A DNA stretch of 64,000 nt from Torreya grandis (GCA_037957365.1 JARHVA010000224.1:3507501-3571500), one strand, 5' to 3'; counted from the first letter of the stretch, positions 24,540 to 36,612 are shown. The notes: generated by a model from the sequence alone, not told the origin. A program made the numbers and translations.

Positions 24540-26271
24540 TGCCCAAGATATTTGGAGAGGTGAGGGATGATATGTCTACCAAGGACTGGTGACACATGGA
24601 GGTGGTTGGATTTAGAGGGATGCATCATTACCAGCACCTTCTTAAGGATGCTACAATGATAGTTTCCCTCATCAAGAGATGGGACCTGATGACTAACACA
24701 TTCTGGTTATTGATAGGGGAGATGAGCATCCTTCTAGAGGATGTGCATCAGATCATGCACTTTATTATCTATGGAAACCCCATATATCACATAGAGAGTG
24801 AGGAGATTGATGAGTTCATGGATTACTTGTATGAGGATGATAGAACAGATGCATAGTTTCATGTAAGCAAATTCAACATTAGGCCATTATACCAGTGGGC
24901 CCTAAGAGAGAGGCACCTTATGATGATAATGTAGCTATTGGTGACTTGTTATGCTCTATTAGATTTACTTGGAGGGATGTTCCCTTATGTTCTACTAGGG
25001 GTACTTATAGAGATAGTTCATAGGAGGATGATCTTTTGATGGGCCTAGGTTTTATTAGTGCAAATTTATAAAGAGAAATGGGGTTTCAGAGTGCACATGT
25101 GTTATGACATCAGTGTAGGGTTCATGTTATATTGTTGGGAATATGAGCACATATGGGTGCTGAGACCATTAGGCCAACCTATAGAGGGTTACATGCCGAT
25201 AGACTATAGAGTCAAATTCTATCAATGGAGGAGGGATGTGTTGATGATAGGTGTTGGTGGTGGTGTGAGAGATATTGATTAGTTTTGAGATTCCCTAGAG
25301 GGTTTAGCTCTTGAAGATATAGTATAGAGGCCATACATGACTTGACCTATGTGGGTCGGATATGGTACCATAAATTTTCATTATAGAGTTAGAGGTGGGT
25401 GTATAAGAGGTGGGATGGTGAGACTAAGTACATCCCATTTGAGAGAGTACAAAGACAATTTAGACTTGTACAAGCGATCCCACTTAATTTTTCATAGTAC
25501 AAAAGGGAGGATGTAAAGTTTTTACTACTAGAGCTATAGCCATAGGATGAGGATTTGGATCATGAGGAGCTACCTGAAAAAGTGAAAGATGATACATGCA
25601 TTATAGTTGATTATCCTACATAGTTTTAGGGTATATTCATGGTAGCCAATTTTTCCTGGGGTGATGGGGGACAGAGACCCATGGACGTTGATCCAACATA
25701 GGGACTAACAGAGGGTAATCCATAGGTAGTGGTGGCACTAGTGGTCGTACAGGCCTACATTTTTATTTTATAGGGGTAGATTACCACTCTTTAGGGTCAG
25801 CTAAGAGGAGTGATAGTGCAAAGAGATCAAGCCTAGTCATAGGTCACCTCTTTATAGGGTTAGGTGGTCATTTTACATAGGTAGGGTACCACAGTGAGAA
25901 GAGAGTAGGACCAGGTGAGGGCCTCACTTGATTTAGTGACACAAAAGAGAGATGTTATATGGCAAGATACTAGAGCAATAGTGACACCTCCAAGTTTTGT
26001 CATGCAGGCTAGATATCTAATGGCTATACAGGAGTTATGTTAATATGAGGGAATTGTGCTAGAATAGTGTCCTAATGAGTTGAGGTGGGGAGAGTATCAT
26101 GTTGGCTTGGCTAGTGGAGCATTGATTATAGCCCTAAGTTAGTGGGCTATGGTAGCATGTCATTTGATAGGGCCTCCATCTGGGATAGGTATAGGTACTA
26201 GGACAGGCATAGGTATAGGTATAGGTACAAGTGTGGATGGGGCCAGTGGTAGTGGTGCCCCAAGACCTTGA
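24540..26271 (+). pseudogene. Antisense plant mobile domain (PMD) gene remnant
   Basis: Read on the plus strand, opposite to the host retrotransposon. The best frame (24596-24856) has VSLIKRWDLMTNTFWLL, GEMSILLEDVHQIMHFIIYG and NPIYHIESEE, matching the PMD signature of an 'ERWRPETHTFHL' start then 'GE-TITLEDV---LGLPIDG-PV'. Further on come YCWEYEHIWVLRP (25125-25170) and YIPFERVQRQFRLVQAIP near 25430-25480, the usual end of the domain. A low-complexity tail with coiled-coil-like REQDQVRASLDLVTQKRD and a GIGIGTSVDGASGSGAPRP end stops at 26271. PMD proteins occur as host genes (MAIN/MAIL) and as passengers in transposons. Several stops and frame changes break it, but start-to-tail order is preserved. 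Confidence 0.75.
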
Positions 26272-26371
26272 TACACATGTTTGAGATATTTTTGTGTATG
26301 ATTTTGATATCATCCTATGTGCTAAAGATGCATAATGTATATGAGAGAGAGATATGAACATGTATAGACAC

Positions 26372-26372
<1 letters not shown>

Positions 26373-26440
<68 letters not shown>
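26373..26440. repeat. (TG)34 microsatellite
   Basis: An uninterrupted TG run of 68 nt, about 100 bp past the end of the antisense PMD remnant. Confidence 0.98.
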
Positions 26441-26441
<1 letters not shown>

Positions 26442-27900
26442 TTGATTGAGATGTTTTTTATGTTCTATGAGATGAATGCTTATGTGTTGATAATTTTTTG
26501 AGGATGATTGATGTTAATTTTAGATGTTATAGATGATGATCATGTATAACACTTATGATGATGATGATGATGATGATTATCTTACATAGTATAGGCATGT
26601 GATGATATATGGTTTAAAGTTTAAATGATGTTTTTGTTTTGATTATAATATGATGTTCTTGTTTTGATGTGATGGAAATATGTGATTGTAATGTCAAAAA
26701 ATATTGTTTGAAGTGATGTTTTGGATTTTATTGTTCATGATAGGTTTGTTCATTATGGATCATGATGTGGTGGTATGCTTTGATAAGCTTATAACGTGTG
26801 AGAAAGAATGATAATAGATAACATCCATAAGAACCAATATAAATAGAAAGAGACATGTTGGGTTCATTGGTAAGGACCTTGTTAAACCAATGTTAGATAG
26901 GATCTTAATGAAAAGAAACCTCTAATAGGCTTCACATTAGGATATTTATAGTGAAAAGGTATTCATTAGAAACATAATGTTTCCAAGTGAGCTCATAGTC
27001 CCTTATTTTATAAAGGGTGTACAAGGAAAGGGGGTGACAGATAAATAGAGGGAAAAGAGATGATGTAGGAACCTAATGTGGATTTAATTACCCTTTTTTA
27101 TAGGTGACCTAAGAACCAGAATAGACAAGTCCATGTTTTAACAAGGTGTAAATTGATCGACGTAGGAAGTCCACAAAAAAAATTAAAATTTTTATGAGGG
27201 AGATGATTGCGGCCATTTTATGGGATAATAGGGTCATGTATTACTTGTTTTTATAAGAGAGGTGAATCTGATCAATGCAGGAAGCTTCAAGTGCTTCAAT
27301 TGAGTTGATTATGGCTTTACTATCCTTAAAGGGAGTGCCCTAAGTATGAATAAATTTTTGATAGTTGTCCTTCAAGGGATCAGTCTATCTTATTTTGATC
27401 ATCTTTAGCAATCATCCTTCGAGGGAACATCCTGTATTTAAGAAAATAGACCCAAATAATATGTTATATCCCTTAGCTAATATTTAAATGTTTTCTTAGA
27501 CATGGACCCATCTATCCAAGCTTAGAGGTTGACCTTATAGGGGTAATATTTTTACCATAAAAGGTGGTTACAAGGTAAGGAAGAGTGATTTTTGGTAAAC
27601 AAATGATCATGGGATTCCATCTAGTTAAAGACAAAAAGTATCCATGAGAACCATGCCATAGGTAGAGCCATGGTACCCATGTTCAATATTAGGCTAAAAT
27701 TATGATGGATAATCACATGGGTTTGTTGTAATCAAATGTCTCTAAGAGGAATAGGGTAATATGATAAGGGGGGGTGAATCTCATAAAATTAAGGGGTGAG
27801 CTTAAGTTAGACCATAGGGTTCTTTATATCTCTCTTAACAGTAGAAAGGACATAGATGCAAAGCATTGAGAGGTTCAAATTTTTGTTTGCCTCTAAGAGG
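26441..27900. other. Outer internal region between integrase and antisense gene
   Basis: No coding module recognised on either strand. A short (GAT)n run lies at about 26550-26577. This is the region after the stop of the minus-strand polyprotein. Confidence 0.4.
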
Positions 27901-27919
27901 GGACAAATGATAAGCTCCT

Positions 27920-28960
27920 GATCCATACTTATGGGTGATGATATAGGGTCCAAGCCAATTGAAACAAAATTTTCCCTTTTTGCTCTTCTCCATGTTTATT
28001 ACATGTTGGTTTTCTTTAAGGACAAGGTCTCTAATATTGAACTCTCATTCTTTCAGATGCTTATTATAAGCATGGGTGATACGCTCTTGGTAGATGTAAA
28101 TATGGTTAAGGGTAGCAAGGCAATGTTCATCAAGCAATTCAAGGTTGCAAGGTGTTCTTGATGATAGTCCTCTTAAAAAATGATGTCGTGCATGGATATA
28201 AAAAGAAAGGGAATCTAAACTTCAAGAGGTAGACAACCTCTGCACCAAAGACCAAGGAAAAATGTGTAGCACCTATTGTGGTTTGGATACTAGTGTGATA
28301 GACCCATAAAGTGAATGGGATGCGTATATGCCAATCTCATCCTAAATCACTTAAAACTTTGGTGACCATCTTGATGAGAGTTTTCTTGGAAGCTTCTACC
28401 TATCCATTTTCCTATAGATGATAGGGTGAGGAATGATGGAGATTGATGCCAAAAGCATTGCAGAGGGCTTAAACTTTCTTATTTTTGAAGGGTTTTCCAT
28501 TATTAGTTATGATTTTGTGAGGGACACTAAAATGACAAATGATGTGGTGATTGATAGATTTCAGAGTTTTTTTTGGCTTTAATGGAGATAAGGGGAATGG
28601 TTTCCACCCATTTAGTGAAATATTTGGTAGCAGTGATGATGAATGGTGTCATTGAGATGAGTGAGGATTGATTTCTCCAATGTATCAAGCCCCCATTGTG
28701 AGAAGGGCCAATAATCCTTGGATACCTAAAGGCTATGAGTGGGTGTATGATACAAGTTAATGTGTTGTTGGAATTTAACACACTTATTTACATAGTCATA
28801 ATAGTCTTAATTGAAGGTAGGCCAATAGTAACCCAGGCATAGGATTCTTTTAGTGATAATGAGGCCACTAAAATGTCCCCCACAAATTCCGTCATGAGTT
28901 TCCTTGATGGCATGAGGAATCTCATGACTATATAGATAATAGAGGAGAAGACCATCAAAG
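27920..28960 (-). pseudogene. Outer element integrase
   Basis: Inserts element DNA into the host chromosome. On the minus strand, about 28800-28940 carries the zinc-binding part: IPHAIKETHDGICGGHFSG, TKRILCLGYYWPTFN and DYVNKCVKFQQHINLYHTP, with a Phe where the last Cys is expected. The core starts with GLDTLEKSILTHLND-like sequence, and the 'TKYFTKWVETIPL' segment is present at 28580-28630 in a shifted frame. The end has ITHAYNKHLKE, FNIGDLVLKE and a GPY/F module (KGKFCFNWLGPYIITH at about 27930-27975). Several stops and frameshifts make it inactive. Order after the two RNase H modules is normal for a Tat element. Confidence 0.8.
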
Positions 28961-29221
28961 CCATGTTTGTATAGGATTCCCTCTAGTATGGTATAATGAA
29001 AGGTAATCTATACAAAAGCTTTCTAGGCATTCTTTGAGAGGTCAGGTGCAATAACACCAAGGTTAAGGTAGCTAAAAGTTTGGTCATACCAGATGTTTGA
29101 AGGAGATGCCTCCACATTACAAATGGTTGAAAGGTCTGAATTGATATATGAAGGTTTGATGAAGTGATAGATAATAAGAAATAATTTAGATTCAATAGGT
29201 TGAGAGGGTATTTGAGATGCA

Positions 29222-29604
29222 AGGGAGGCCATCATATCTGTGAATTTATTAGTAGATCATGGTACTAATTAGATCTAGTAACATTTAAAAGATGTTAAGA
29301 GCTCATCAATGAGAAGCTTATACTTTTACAAAACATGATTTTTATATTGATAAGAACTATTGACTTGGTTGATTATGAGCTGGGACTCACCGAAGATAGA
29401 GATGGTTTTGATTTTTAAGGTGAGAGTGGTTTGGAGACCAATGACTAAAGCTTTGTCTTTTGCTATGTTATTAGTACATTCAAAGTCAAGTTTAAAGGAT
29501 AGTGGAAGAGGTTCACCATGAAGGGGTATGAGAATTACACTTGCACCCCCACCCTATTGGCATTTAGATTCATTAGAAAACATGGTCATTTGATAAGGGG
29601 GTTC
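29222..29604 (-). pseudogene. Outer element second (plant/archaeal-type) RNase H
   Basis: Lies between the gypsy RNase H and integrase, the diagnostic position in Tat elements. The frame reads GGGASVILIPLHGEPLPLSF, KLDFECTNNIAKDKALVIGL, IKTISIFGESQLIINQVNSS and later TNKFTDMMASLAS. These correspond to the family's G-GAG---P, ECTNN-AEYEAL--GL, GDS-L---Q and AD-LA motifs. The catalytic positions look altered: the first Asp is replaced in MFSNES, AEYEA reads AKDKA, and GDS reads GES. It is therefore probably inactive even ignoring the stops. Confidence 0.75.
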
Positions 29605-29639
29605 TTCTCAAGAAAGTGTTACAATGGACTCATTTGGAA

Positions 29640-30110
29640 AGGTTAATGGACTAGGTTAGTTATCTATAAGGGGAACCTCAACTAATTAGTTAGTAATGAA
29701 TTGTCCTTTAATGGATTTTTGGTGAAGAAACTTAAGATCAAACTCAGCCAAAAGCATAAGCCACTTAGCCATATGCTGATTTTGATATGGCTTGGAGTGA
29801 ATATACTTAAGTGGGTTAGTGGTGGTGATAACATATGTTTTGTGATTAGGAAGGTAATGATGGATTTTAGAGGTGACAAAAATGAGAACAAGATAAAGCC
29901 TTTCAGGATGGGTATATCACATCTTATACTCTAGAAGCATGTGGATAATATAATAGATGGATTGCTCTTTATTTTTTTCATCTCGATGAGCCAACATTGC
30001 ACCTAAAGAGTGATTAGTGGCGGATATGTAAAGGTAGAAAGGTTGGTCATCCCTAGGTGGGATAAGGGCTAGTGGAGAAAGTAGGTACTCCTTGAGTGAA
30101 TCAAAGGCTT
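29640..30110 (-). pseudogene. Outer element gypsy RNase H
   Basis: Would degrade the RNA strand during reverse transcription. Minus-strand reading gives FNWTKDF, QAFDSLKEYLLSPLALIPP, YLYISATNHSLGAMLAHRDE, QSIYYI, YTHPERLYLVLIFVTSKIHH, YVITTTNPLKYI, MAKWLMLLAEFDLKFLHQKS and IKGQFITN. These are the expected landmarks in order from the RT connection to the 'KGQ--ADFLA' end. The family's first catalytic Asp (usually L--Y-D--) appears as S in YISATNHS. Confidence 0.75.
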
Positions 30111-30349
30111 GTTAAAAATCTTTGGTCCAATTAAAGGAGGTGTCTTTCTATAGGACATGGTGAAAGGGTTGGTATTTATCTGATAACTAGAAGATGAAGT
30201 GATGGATAGATTAGAGTTTTCCCTATAGACTAAAAAGTTATTTAAGGTTTGTTGGAGGAGGCATTTATAGGATGGCTTTGAATTTAGTAGGATCAATTTA
30301 AATTCCATGAAGGGAAATGATAAAGACAAGGAGTTTCCTAGAAACAATC

Positions 30350-30990
30350 TTAAAAATGCATTTCTTGGGATTGAGCCTAACATAGAATTGGATTAGTCGA
30401 TTGAAGATGATAGCAAGAATAGCTAAATGGTCTACTTAGTGTTTGGATTTCTTAAGGAGATCATCCACATAATCTTCTATAATATTATGGATAAGATTAT
30501 GGAAGATATAGGTCATGTCTCTTTGATAAGTCATGCCTGCATTTTTTAAACCAAAAGGCATGACCTGATAACATAAGGTTCCCCAAGGAGTAATGAAGGT
30601 GGTTTTATATTGATATGAGGGGGTGATCAGGATCTCATTATATCATAAAAAATTTTCTATGAGGGATAACATCTTGTGGCCCATATTAAGATCAACTAGT
30701 TGGTTGATGTGAGGTAAAGGAAAGTTATCTTTGGGGCATGCAAGGTTGAGGTCAAGGAAATCTACATAAAGATGGAGTCCCCCAGTGGATTTGGTAATGG
30801 GGATAATATTAAAGACCCATTATGGATAGTCAATGGGTTGAATGAAGTTGACAAACAAAATACATTGAAGTTCTTCTTTGATGAGAAGAGATATTGAGGG
30901 TACATTTTATGACTCTTTTGCCGTATCAACTTAGCTTTAGGATGGGTAAAGATGTTATGGAGTACGATGAAAGGGTCAATCCTAGGCATG
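30350..30990 (-). pseudogene. Outer element reverse transcriptase
   Basis: Copies the element RNA into DNA. Minus-strand motifs in order are FNPLTIHNG / LYVDFLDLN, PKDNFPLPHINQLVD, GHKMLSLIENFL, TFITPWGTLCYQVMPFGLKN, AGMTYQRDMTYIFHNLIHN, IIEDYVDDLLKKSKH and LNPKKCIFKI. The catalytic YVDD box is intact at 30460-30471 and is followed two codons later by a lysine-serine-lysine run. A stop after KSKH and others upstream break the frame. Sequence order and the FGLKNAG motif identify it as Ty3/gypsy. Confidence 0.88.
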
Positions 30991-31312
30991 TCCTATAAAT
31001 GCATTGTTGTAGTCTTAAAGGAAGGTGGAATAATCCCATTATTCATCTAAGCTTAAATATTGGCTAATTTTGATGATACAAGGGTCCTCTTGGGTCCCCA
31101 AGTGAACGTTGATAGCTGATTCATTTAGTGTGGTTTGGTTTCTAGGAGGGAAAGATATATGGATAGACAATCTCCTACCTTGAGATAGGTAAGGATGAAA
31201 TCATCATCTTGACAATAAATGGTATGAATGGTGGGTGAATCGAGGTCAATTAGTTTAGGATGGATGAGAGACAAGGTTTTAGTTTGTCTACCTTGTTAAT
31301 AAGTTAGTGGGC

Positions 31313-31540
31313 CTAAACTAATGGTATTGATCTAAAAAAAAAGTTGGATGGGATGATATCGAAGTCTTTGGATTGATAAGATGAACTAGGTGAGGATAGA
31401 ATTACTTTTCTAGGGTTAGTAATAGGTTCTAGTGAGGTGGGTTCTTTTGGTTGTTTGAATTTGAGCCCAAATAACTCACGAGGTTTCTGATTTTTGATAA
31501 CAGGCAATTCATGAGGTCCCTGTTCGTAAAGGCCCATACC
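31313..31540 (-). pseudogene. Protease-RT spacer with G-patch-like remnant
   Basis: The minus-strand frame reads GMGLYEQGPHELPVIKNQKP then proline/serine-rich sequence. The KGFGMGLYEQG start resembles the 'GKGLGK--QG' G-patch-like spacer seen between protease and RT in Tat elements. The resemblance is short, so the assignment is tentative. Confidence 0.35.
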
Positions 31541-31905
31541 AAATCCTTTCTAAGCACAAAAATGAAGGTAGGTTTTGGCAAAGGATGGATTGCTTAGATA
31601 AGAAAAACTAAAAGTGAAAGGTTGAATATATGGAGTGGTGATAGGAGGGAGGAGTGGTTGATTAAGTCTCCTATAGATAAAATATGTTTGATTGTTGGGA
31701 AGTCCAAAGGGGATGATGGTTTCTATGTTGGGGTCATATGAAGGGTCATTTTTAAGGTTCCCATATTCATGTGGAGTAGGAAAAGCATCTAAAACTAAAA
31801 TTCAATATTCCTCAAGGGAGAGACATTGGAAAGTTTATGCCAAGGAGTCCTCCATGGGAATCTAGGAAGAGCAGATAGATACATTGGTTGAGGATTCATC
31901 ATTGT

Positions 31906-32400
31906 TTATGATGAGATAATACAGGTCGCTATTGGTGGTATAGTTATGGTAATGAGGTTGGTTGATTGTGTGGGAGATGAATGTGTAAGGAGGACATCAT
32001 TAGGATTACAGGTCATTTTGTAAGATGTAAAAGGATAGGGATCAACCTTGATGGTTATAACATATCCTTCATGTTCTAATTTGACACAATGGTGTAAAGT
32101 GGAGGGGATGTAACTCATAGCTCAGATCCAAGGGCATCCGAGTAGAATGTTATATTTGAACTCACCCTATATAACATAAAATATCTCAAGAATAGTGTGA
32201 GGCCCCAAGTGTATTTGAAGGACAATGGTACCCAAGGTAGTAGCCATTGTGTCATTAAAGGAATGAAACATGGTTGTGATTTTAGACATGATGTTCTTTG
32301 GTAAACATATTTTATTGAAAGCATAAGATGAGATTATGTTGATGTTGGCTCCTCCATCAATAATCACCCTTTTGACATGGGTGTGATTAATATATGTGGT
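31906..32400 (-). pseudogene. Outer element aspartic protease
   Basis: Would cut the gag-pol polyprotein. The minus frame from 32367 reads VIIDGGANINIISSYAFNKI, which matches the retropepsin active-site loop, with DGGAN in place of the usual D(S/T)GA(S/T). Downstream in a shifted frame come EFKYNILLGCPWI and MSYIPSTLHHCVKLEHEG, matching the conserved 'YNLLLGRPWI----AVPSTLHQ-LKF' segment of plant gypsy proteases. The catalytic Asp is present. A frameshift at about 32120-32160 separates the two halves. Confidence 0.8.
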
Positions 32401-33232
32401 GATAAAGAGAGGGGGATCAGATTCTTTAGAGTGTGCTGGCGATATCTCAGAATCTTGGAGGGTAACAATAGCTAAATGTTGGAGGGATCCAACAAAAGAT
32501 GTAAGAGGTTGAGGGTATTTTGGTCATACCTCTATAGATTGGAGAGCCTCTATCACTTCTTAATGATGGGGGGGAAAGGTGTTGATTAAGTAGTAAAGGC
32601 TCATCTTCACTGATGCTTGATGGAGTTACTTCAACATAGTTTTTTGAGTGAATGCAAAAGATTTGGAAAAAGGGGCACCAAAGATGGACACTTTGGGTCT
32701 TGGTGATGGCATAGGTGAAGGTGTTGGTGCTTGGACTTAGTTAGAAGGTTAGGATTCCAAAGGATATGTCCATGGAATGGATGCATTGGCTCTTCCTTTA
32801 ACCCTTTATTGAGCTCGAGATTAGGTAATCATGTGGATTATATGGACAATGAGCTTGGTTAGACTAGGTGATTGTTTCAGTTATTCCCCCTTACCTATAG
32901 ATGAGAGTGAGAAAGTAGGTTTAGGTTGGGGTGGTGGTTGAATTAGTTGGGTTGATAAGGTAGGTGAAAGTGGTTCATCTAATAATAGATCATCATCACC
33001 ATATAATTGGTGAATAAGATCTTAGAGACATTTTTAGTTTTTTGTGTCATGCCTTGGCATATTATGGTACACATAGATCTGAGTATCATTGAACAAAGTG
33101 GGTTTTGTATTGGAGGGGGTGAATGACTTAATAGGTAGAAGTTTAATGGTGGATGTTTTTAACTACCTCTATAAAATAATAGAGTAAGATTCTTTTAGAG
33201 GTGTTGAGGGTGTTGAAATGCTCATCAAGGAA
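32401..33232 (-). pseudogene. Outer element gag C-terminal part, left of the inner insertion
   Basis: Contains a second zinc-knuckle-like motif at about 33003-33085 on the minus strand: IYVYHNMPRHDTKN, KCL, DLIHQLYGDDDLLLDEPL, with Tyr in place of the first Cys and stops in the middle. It continues the gag frame that is interrupted at 33237 by the inner element and resumes at 43862. With one GTAGG copy and the insert removed, the reading frame runs open across the junction for about 20 codons. Confidence 0.6.
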
Positions 33233-33237
33233 GTAGG
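33233..33237. repeat. Target-site duplication GTAGG, left copy
   Basis: Perfect match to 43862-43866. The pair flanks the tandem-LTR inner element exactly at its TG and TA/CA ends. Confidence 0.9.
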
Positions 33238-34440
33238 TGTGATCTAGGAATTTGACTCAAGAGAGGATGGTTAGTATGGTGTTAGTTCCAAAATAAAAAC
33301 AAGATGAAATAAACACACGAATATCATAACATCTCTAGGCCTAGACACTAGGGAGAGCTTAGTTAACAAAAACAAATGAAAAACACAACAAAAAGGTAAG
33401 GAATCAAACACAAGAATTCCTTCACCTTCCTTGGATGATCCAAATGCCTTTGTAGTGGTGGCTTGCTCAGCTTGTACTCATAAATTCCTTGGAAATGAAA
33501 GCTTGACAACCTCCATATCTCCTTGGCACATTTGGCTTATGGTTTGGCTTGGATTGGAATCAATTTGGCATTATAACACTAGTTTCTTGAAGTTTTTAGA
33601 ACTAATCTTGCATTATAACTTTTCATAAATTAAGCTTTGAAATGACATTGTGAGGCCTCCTATTTATAGATTTTTGGATTTGATTAGAATCAACTTGAAC
33701 CATCCATCTCAAGATTGAGATGTGTGGTTAAGGATTAATTAAATTTTTTAAATTAAGCTTTTAATTATCCTCATAATGGAATTAGAAGAAGGGGCAATTA
33801 AGAGGCATGGAGGGCATCATGGAAGGCATTAATGAAGCATGGGAGGCATGAATCCTGATATTTGTGGCATTTATGGCCTAGGAATATCTTCCTAAGAAAT
33901 GAGGTCACTTGATGATGAAAATATTCAATATTCATTTCCAAAAATAAGTTATTCAACAAATTTCCATGGAATTATTAATTATGCCATGATTTGGGTTAAT
34001 TAGCTCTTAAGCATGATCAAGCACTTTGTGCACAAATTACCCAAATTGATCAAAATGCCTTGTTATTGGTCCAAAATTTGATTGGATTAGAATTGGCAGG
34101 TGATGTCAAATGTGTTAGAAACATATTCCAATTTAGGATGTTACCAACAAAAAATAATAAAAGCACATGTCTTGTGAAAAATATTTGATAGAAAAGAGTA
34201 ATCTAGAGCACCCAAGTGCAAATTTATAACATTTTGACTCAAAATGAACTGATCAAAGTTAGCTAGCCCATAAATTGCATTGCCTATTTAGGGATACCCT
34301 AGCCAAAATTAGCACTTGAATATGTTATTTTTACATCATTTTGCATGTTTTAGTGTTTTAAAGCCAAATTATGTGTTTTAGGTGGAAATTGGCCAAAAGC
34401 CTGATTAGAGGTTATCAGTGGCTAGATTTAGGTGTCTACA
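33238..34440 (-). repeat. Inner element LTR, left copy (3' LTR)
   Basis: 1203 bp, TG...CA ended on the plus strand (TGTGATCTAGG ... GGTGTCTACA). Strongly similar to the copies at 35090 and 42662 throughout, for example AATTTGACTCAAGAGAGGAT and GCATTTATGGCCTAG. Its minus-strand TATA box is at 33661-33668. Confidence 0.95.
33661..33668 (-). promoter_or_regulatory. TATA box in inner LTR, left copy
   Basis: TATAAATAGGAGGCCTCAC on the minus strand. The TATAAATA core is kept at 35510-35517 and 43083-43090 in the other two copies, so the LTR promoter position is conserved. Confidence 0.65.
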
Positions 34441-34460
34441 GTTTGCCCCTATTTGGGAAG
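34441..34460 (-). promoter_or_regulatory. Polypurine tract before the left inner LTR
   Basis: CCCAAATAGGGGCAAAC on the minus strand directly precedes TGTAGACACC, the LTR start. A mutated copy (CCCAAATAGAGGAAAAC) precedes the middle LTR at 36287-36306. Confidence 0.8.
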
Positions 34461-35089
34461 GAATTTCAAGATATAATAATAGTAACATCTTCTCAAATAA
34501 TGAAATGGTCTTGTATACCTACAACTATAATGATGATAAACTAACGATGTTCCTTCGAGGGAACGGTTGGCACAAGTAGGTTGACAAACGGTCCCTCAAA
34601 AAGAAAGAAATGAAATGAGGGGACCAAAGAAAGGAAAGATGATGGGGGAAAGCACAATGATATTGAAAAAGTAGTCAAAATCATTGAGAATTCAAGTGGG
34701 ATGGTGTAAAATGGTTTTCCCAAAGGCAGTTATAAGCATTGTACCCCAATAGTGGCAACTTGGTATGATAACATAATGATTTTCCCAAAAGTAGTTATAA
34801 TCATTGAGATATGGAGCTACCTCAGTTAGGATAGACAAATAAGATAATAACATGCCCTTATATAGGCATAAAAATCAAAGTGGTGACAACACAATAATTT
34901 GCCCAAAGGTGGTTATAATCATTAAGAAATGCAAGTGGGATGGTGTACAATGATTTGCCCATAAGCGGTTATAATCATTAGACCCTAATTATGGAAAATA
35001 TGATAAACTTGGTCAATGATGATGATAAGTTAACTCAGAGGGTGATGATGAATTGGAACAACTTACTAGTCGAGAGAGATATGCCATTA
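34461..35089 (-). other. Short internal region of inner element
   Basis: Non-coding. The first ~170 bp match the start of the long internal region at 36307 (shared ATGATGATAAACTAAC, CACAAGTAGGT, CCCTCAAAAAG). Four 31-nt hairpin units lie at 34710, 34775, 34893 and 34949. The first and last sit in related surroundings (AAGTGGGATGGTGTA) about 239 bp apart. A primer-site remnant (TAATGGCATATC on the minus strand) borders the middle LTR at 35078-35089. Confidence 0.7.
34710..34979. repeat. Four 31-nt hairpin units (array part 1)
   Basis: Units at 34710-34740, 34775-34805, 34893-34923 and 34949-34979. Each is 7-nt arm, 17-nt centre (TTCCCAAAGGTGGTTAT type), 7-nt arm. Arms are AATGGTT/AAGCATT, AATGATT/AATCATT, AATAATT/AATCATT and AATGATT/AATCATT, giving 6, 7, 6 and 7 paired positions. 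Confidence 0.85.
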
Positions 35090-36286
35090 TGTGATCTAGG
35101 AATTTGACTCAAGAGAGGATGGTTGTATGGTGTTAGTTCCAAAATAAAAACAAGATGAAATAAACATACTAATAGCATAACATATCTAGGCCTAGACACT
35201 AAGGAGAGATTAGTTAACAAAAAAATGACAAAAACAATAAAAAATCAAGGAATCAAACACAATAATTCCTTCACCTTCCTTAGATGCTACAAATGCCTTT
35301 GTAGTGGTGGCTTACTTGGCTTGTGCTCATGAAGTCCTTGGCAATGGAAGCTTGAAAACCTCCATCTCTCCTTGGCACCTCTAGATTATGGCTTGGATTG
35401 GCTTGGAATCAATTTGGAATTATAATTCTAGTTTCTTGAAGTTTTTAGAACCAATTTTTCATTATAGCTTTGCATAAATTAAGCTTCAAAATGATGTTGT
35501 AATGCCTCTTATTTATAGATTTTTGGATTTGATCAGAATCAACCTGAACCATCCATCTCAAGATTGAGATGTGTGATTGAGGATTAATTAAATTTTTGGA
35601 ATTAATCTTGAAATTATCCTCATCATGGCATTGGAATAAGTGGCAATTAAGATGCATGGAGGGCATCATGGAAGACGTTGATGAGGCATGGGAGGCATGA
35701 ATCTTGATATTTGTGGCATTTATGGCCTAGGGATGTCTTCCCAAGAAATGAGGTCACTTGATGATGCAAATATTCAATATTCATTTCCAAAAATAATTTA
35801 TTCAACAATTTTTCATGGAATTATTAATTATTCCTTGATTTGGGTTAATTAGCTCTTAAGCATGATTAAGCACTTTGTGCACAAATTACACAAATTGATT
35901 AAAATGCCTTGTTATTGGTCCAAAATTTGATTGGATTGAAATTAGAAGGCGATGTCAGATGAATTGGAACCATATTCCCATTTAGGATGTTACCAAAAAA
36001 ATAACAAAATAACATGTTTTGTGCAAAATATTTGATAGAAAAGAACAATACACAGCACCCAGGTGCAAATTCAGCATTTTGGCTGAAAATGAATTGATCA
36101 AAGTTAGCTGGCCCATAAATTGCATTGCCCCATTTAGGGATACCATAGCCAAAATAAACACCTGAATATGTTATTTTCACATCATTTTGCATGTTTTAGT
36201 TTTTTTAGGCCAAATTGTGCATTTTAGGTGGAAATTGGCCAAAACCCTGATTGGAGGTTATCGGTGGCCAGATTTAGGTGTCTATA
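35090..36286 (-). repeat. Inner element LTR, middle copy
   Basis: 1197 bp, TGTGATCTAGG ... GGTGTCTATA. The terminal CA is mutated to TA. It is shared by two tandem units, with a polypurine remnant on its right and a primer-site remnant on its left. TATA box at 35510-35517 on the minus strand. Confidence 0.93.
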
Positions 36287-36535
36287 GTTTTCCTCTATTT
36301 GGGAAGATGTTGGAAACCATAGGAAAAGAAATGTATTCTCAAAGAATTAGAAATGGTTTATATAACAACAACTAAAATGATGATAAACTAACTGTATGAT
36401 GACCCCTCGATGGAATGATTATCACAAGTAGGTCAGCAAACGATCCCTCAAAAAGTAGGATGAAAGGTGGAGTTAACATGTGGTTGAGATTAATCGAAAT
36501 AAGAAAATGATTACATGCATTGATTTAAAAAGATT

Positions 36536-36612
36536 ACTAATTTTCCCAAAGGTGGTTATAATTAAGAATAAAAGTAAAAATAATGATTTTCCCATAGGTG
36601 GTTATAATCATT
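36536..36612. repeat. Two 31-nt hairpin units (array part 2)
   Basis: Units at 36536-36566 (arms ACTAATT/AATTAAG, 5 of 7 paired) and 36582-36612 (arms AATGATT/AATCATT, perfect and extendable by one pair), 46 bp apart start to start. Confidence 0.85.

Noticed and set aside
27931..28161. Plus-strand 76-codon open frame
   Set aside because: It is the reverse side of the outer integrase C-terminal domain, which has clear motifs on the minus strand.
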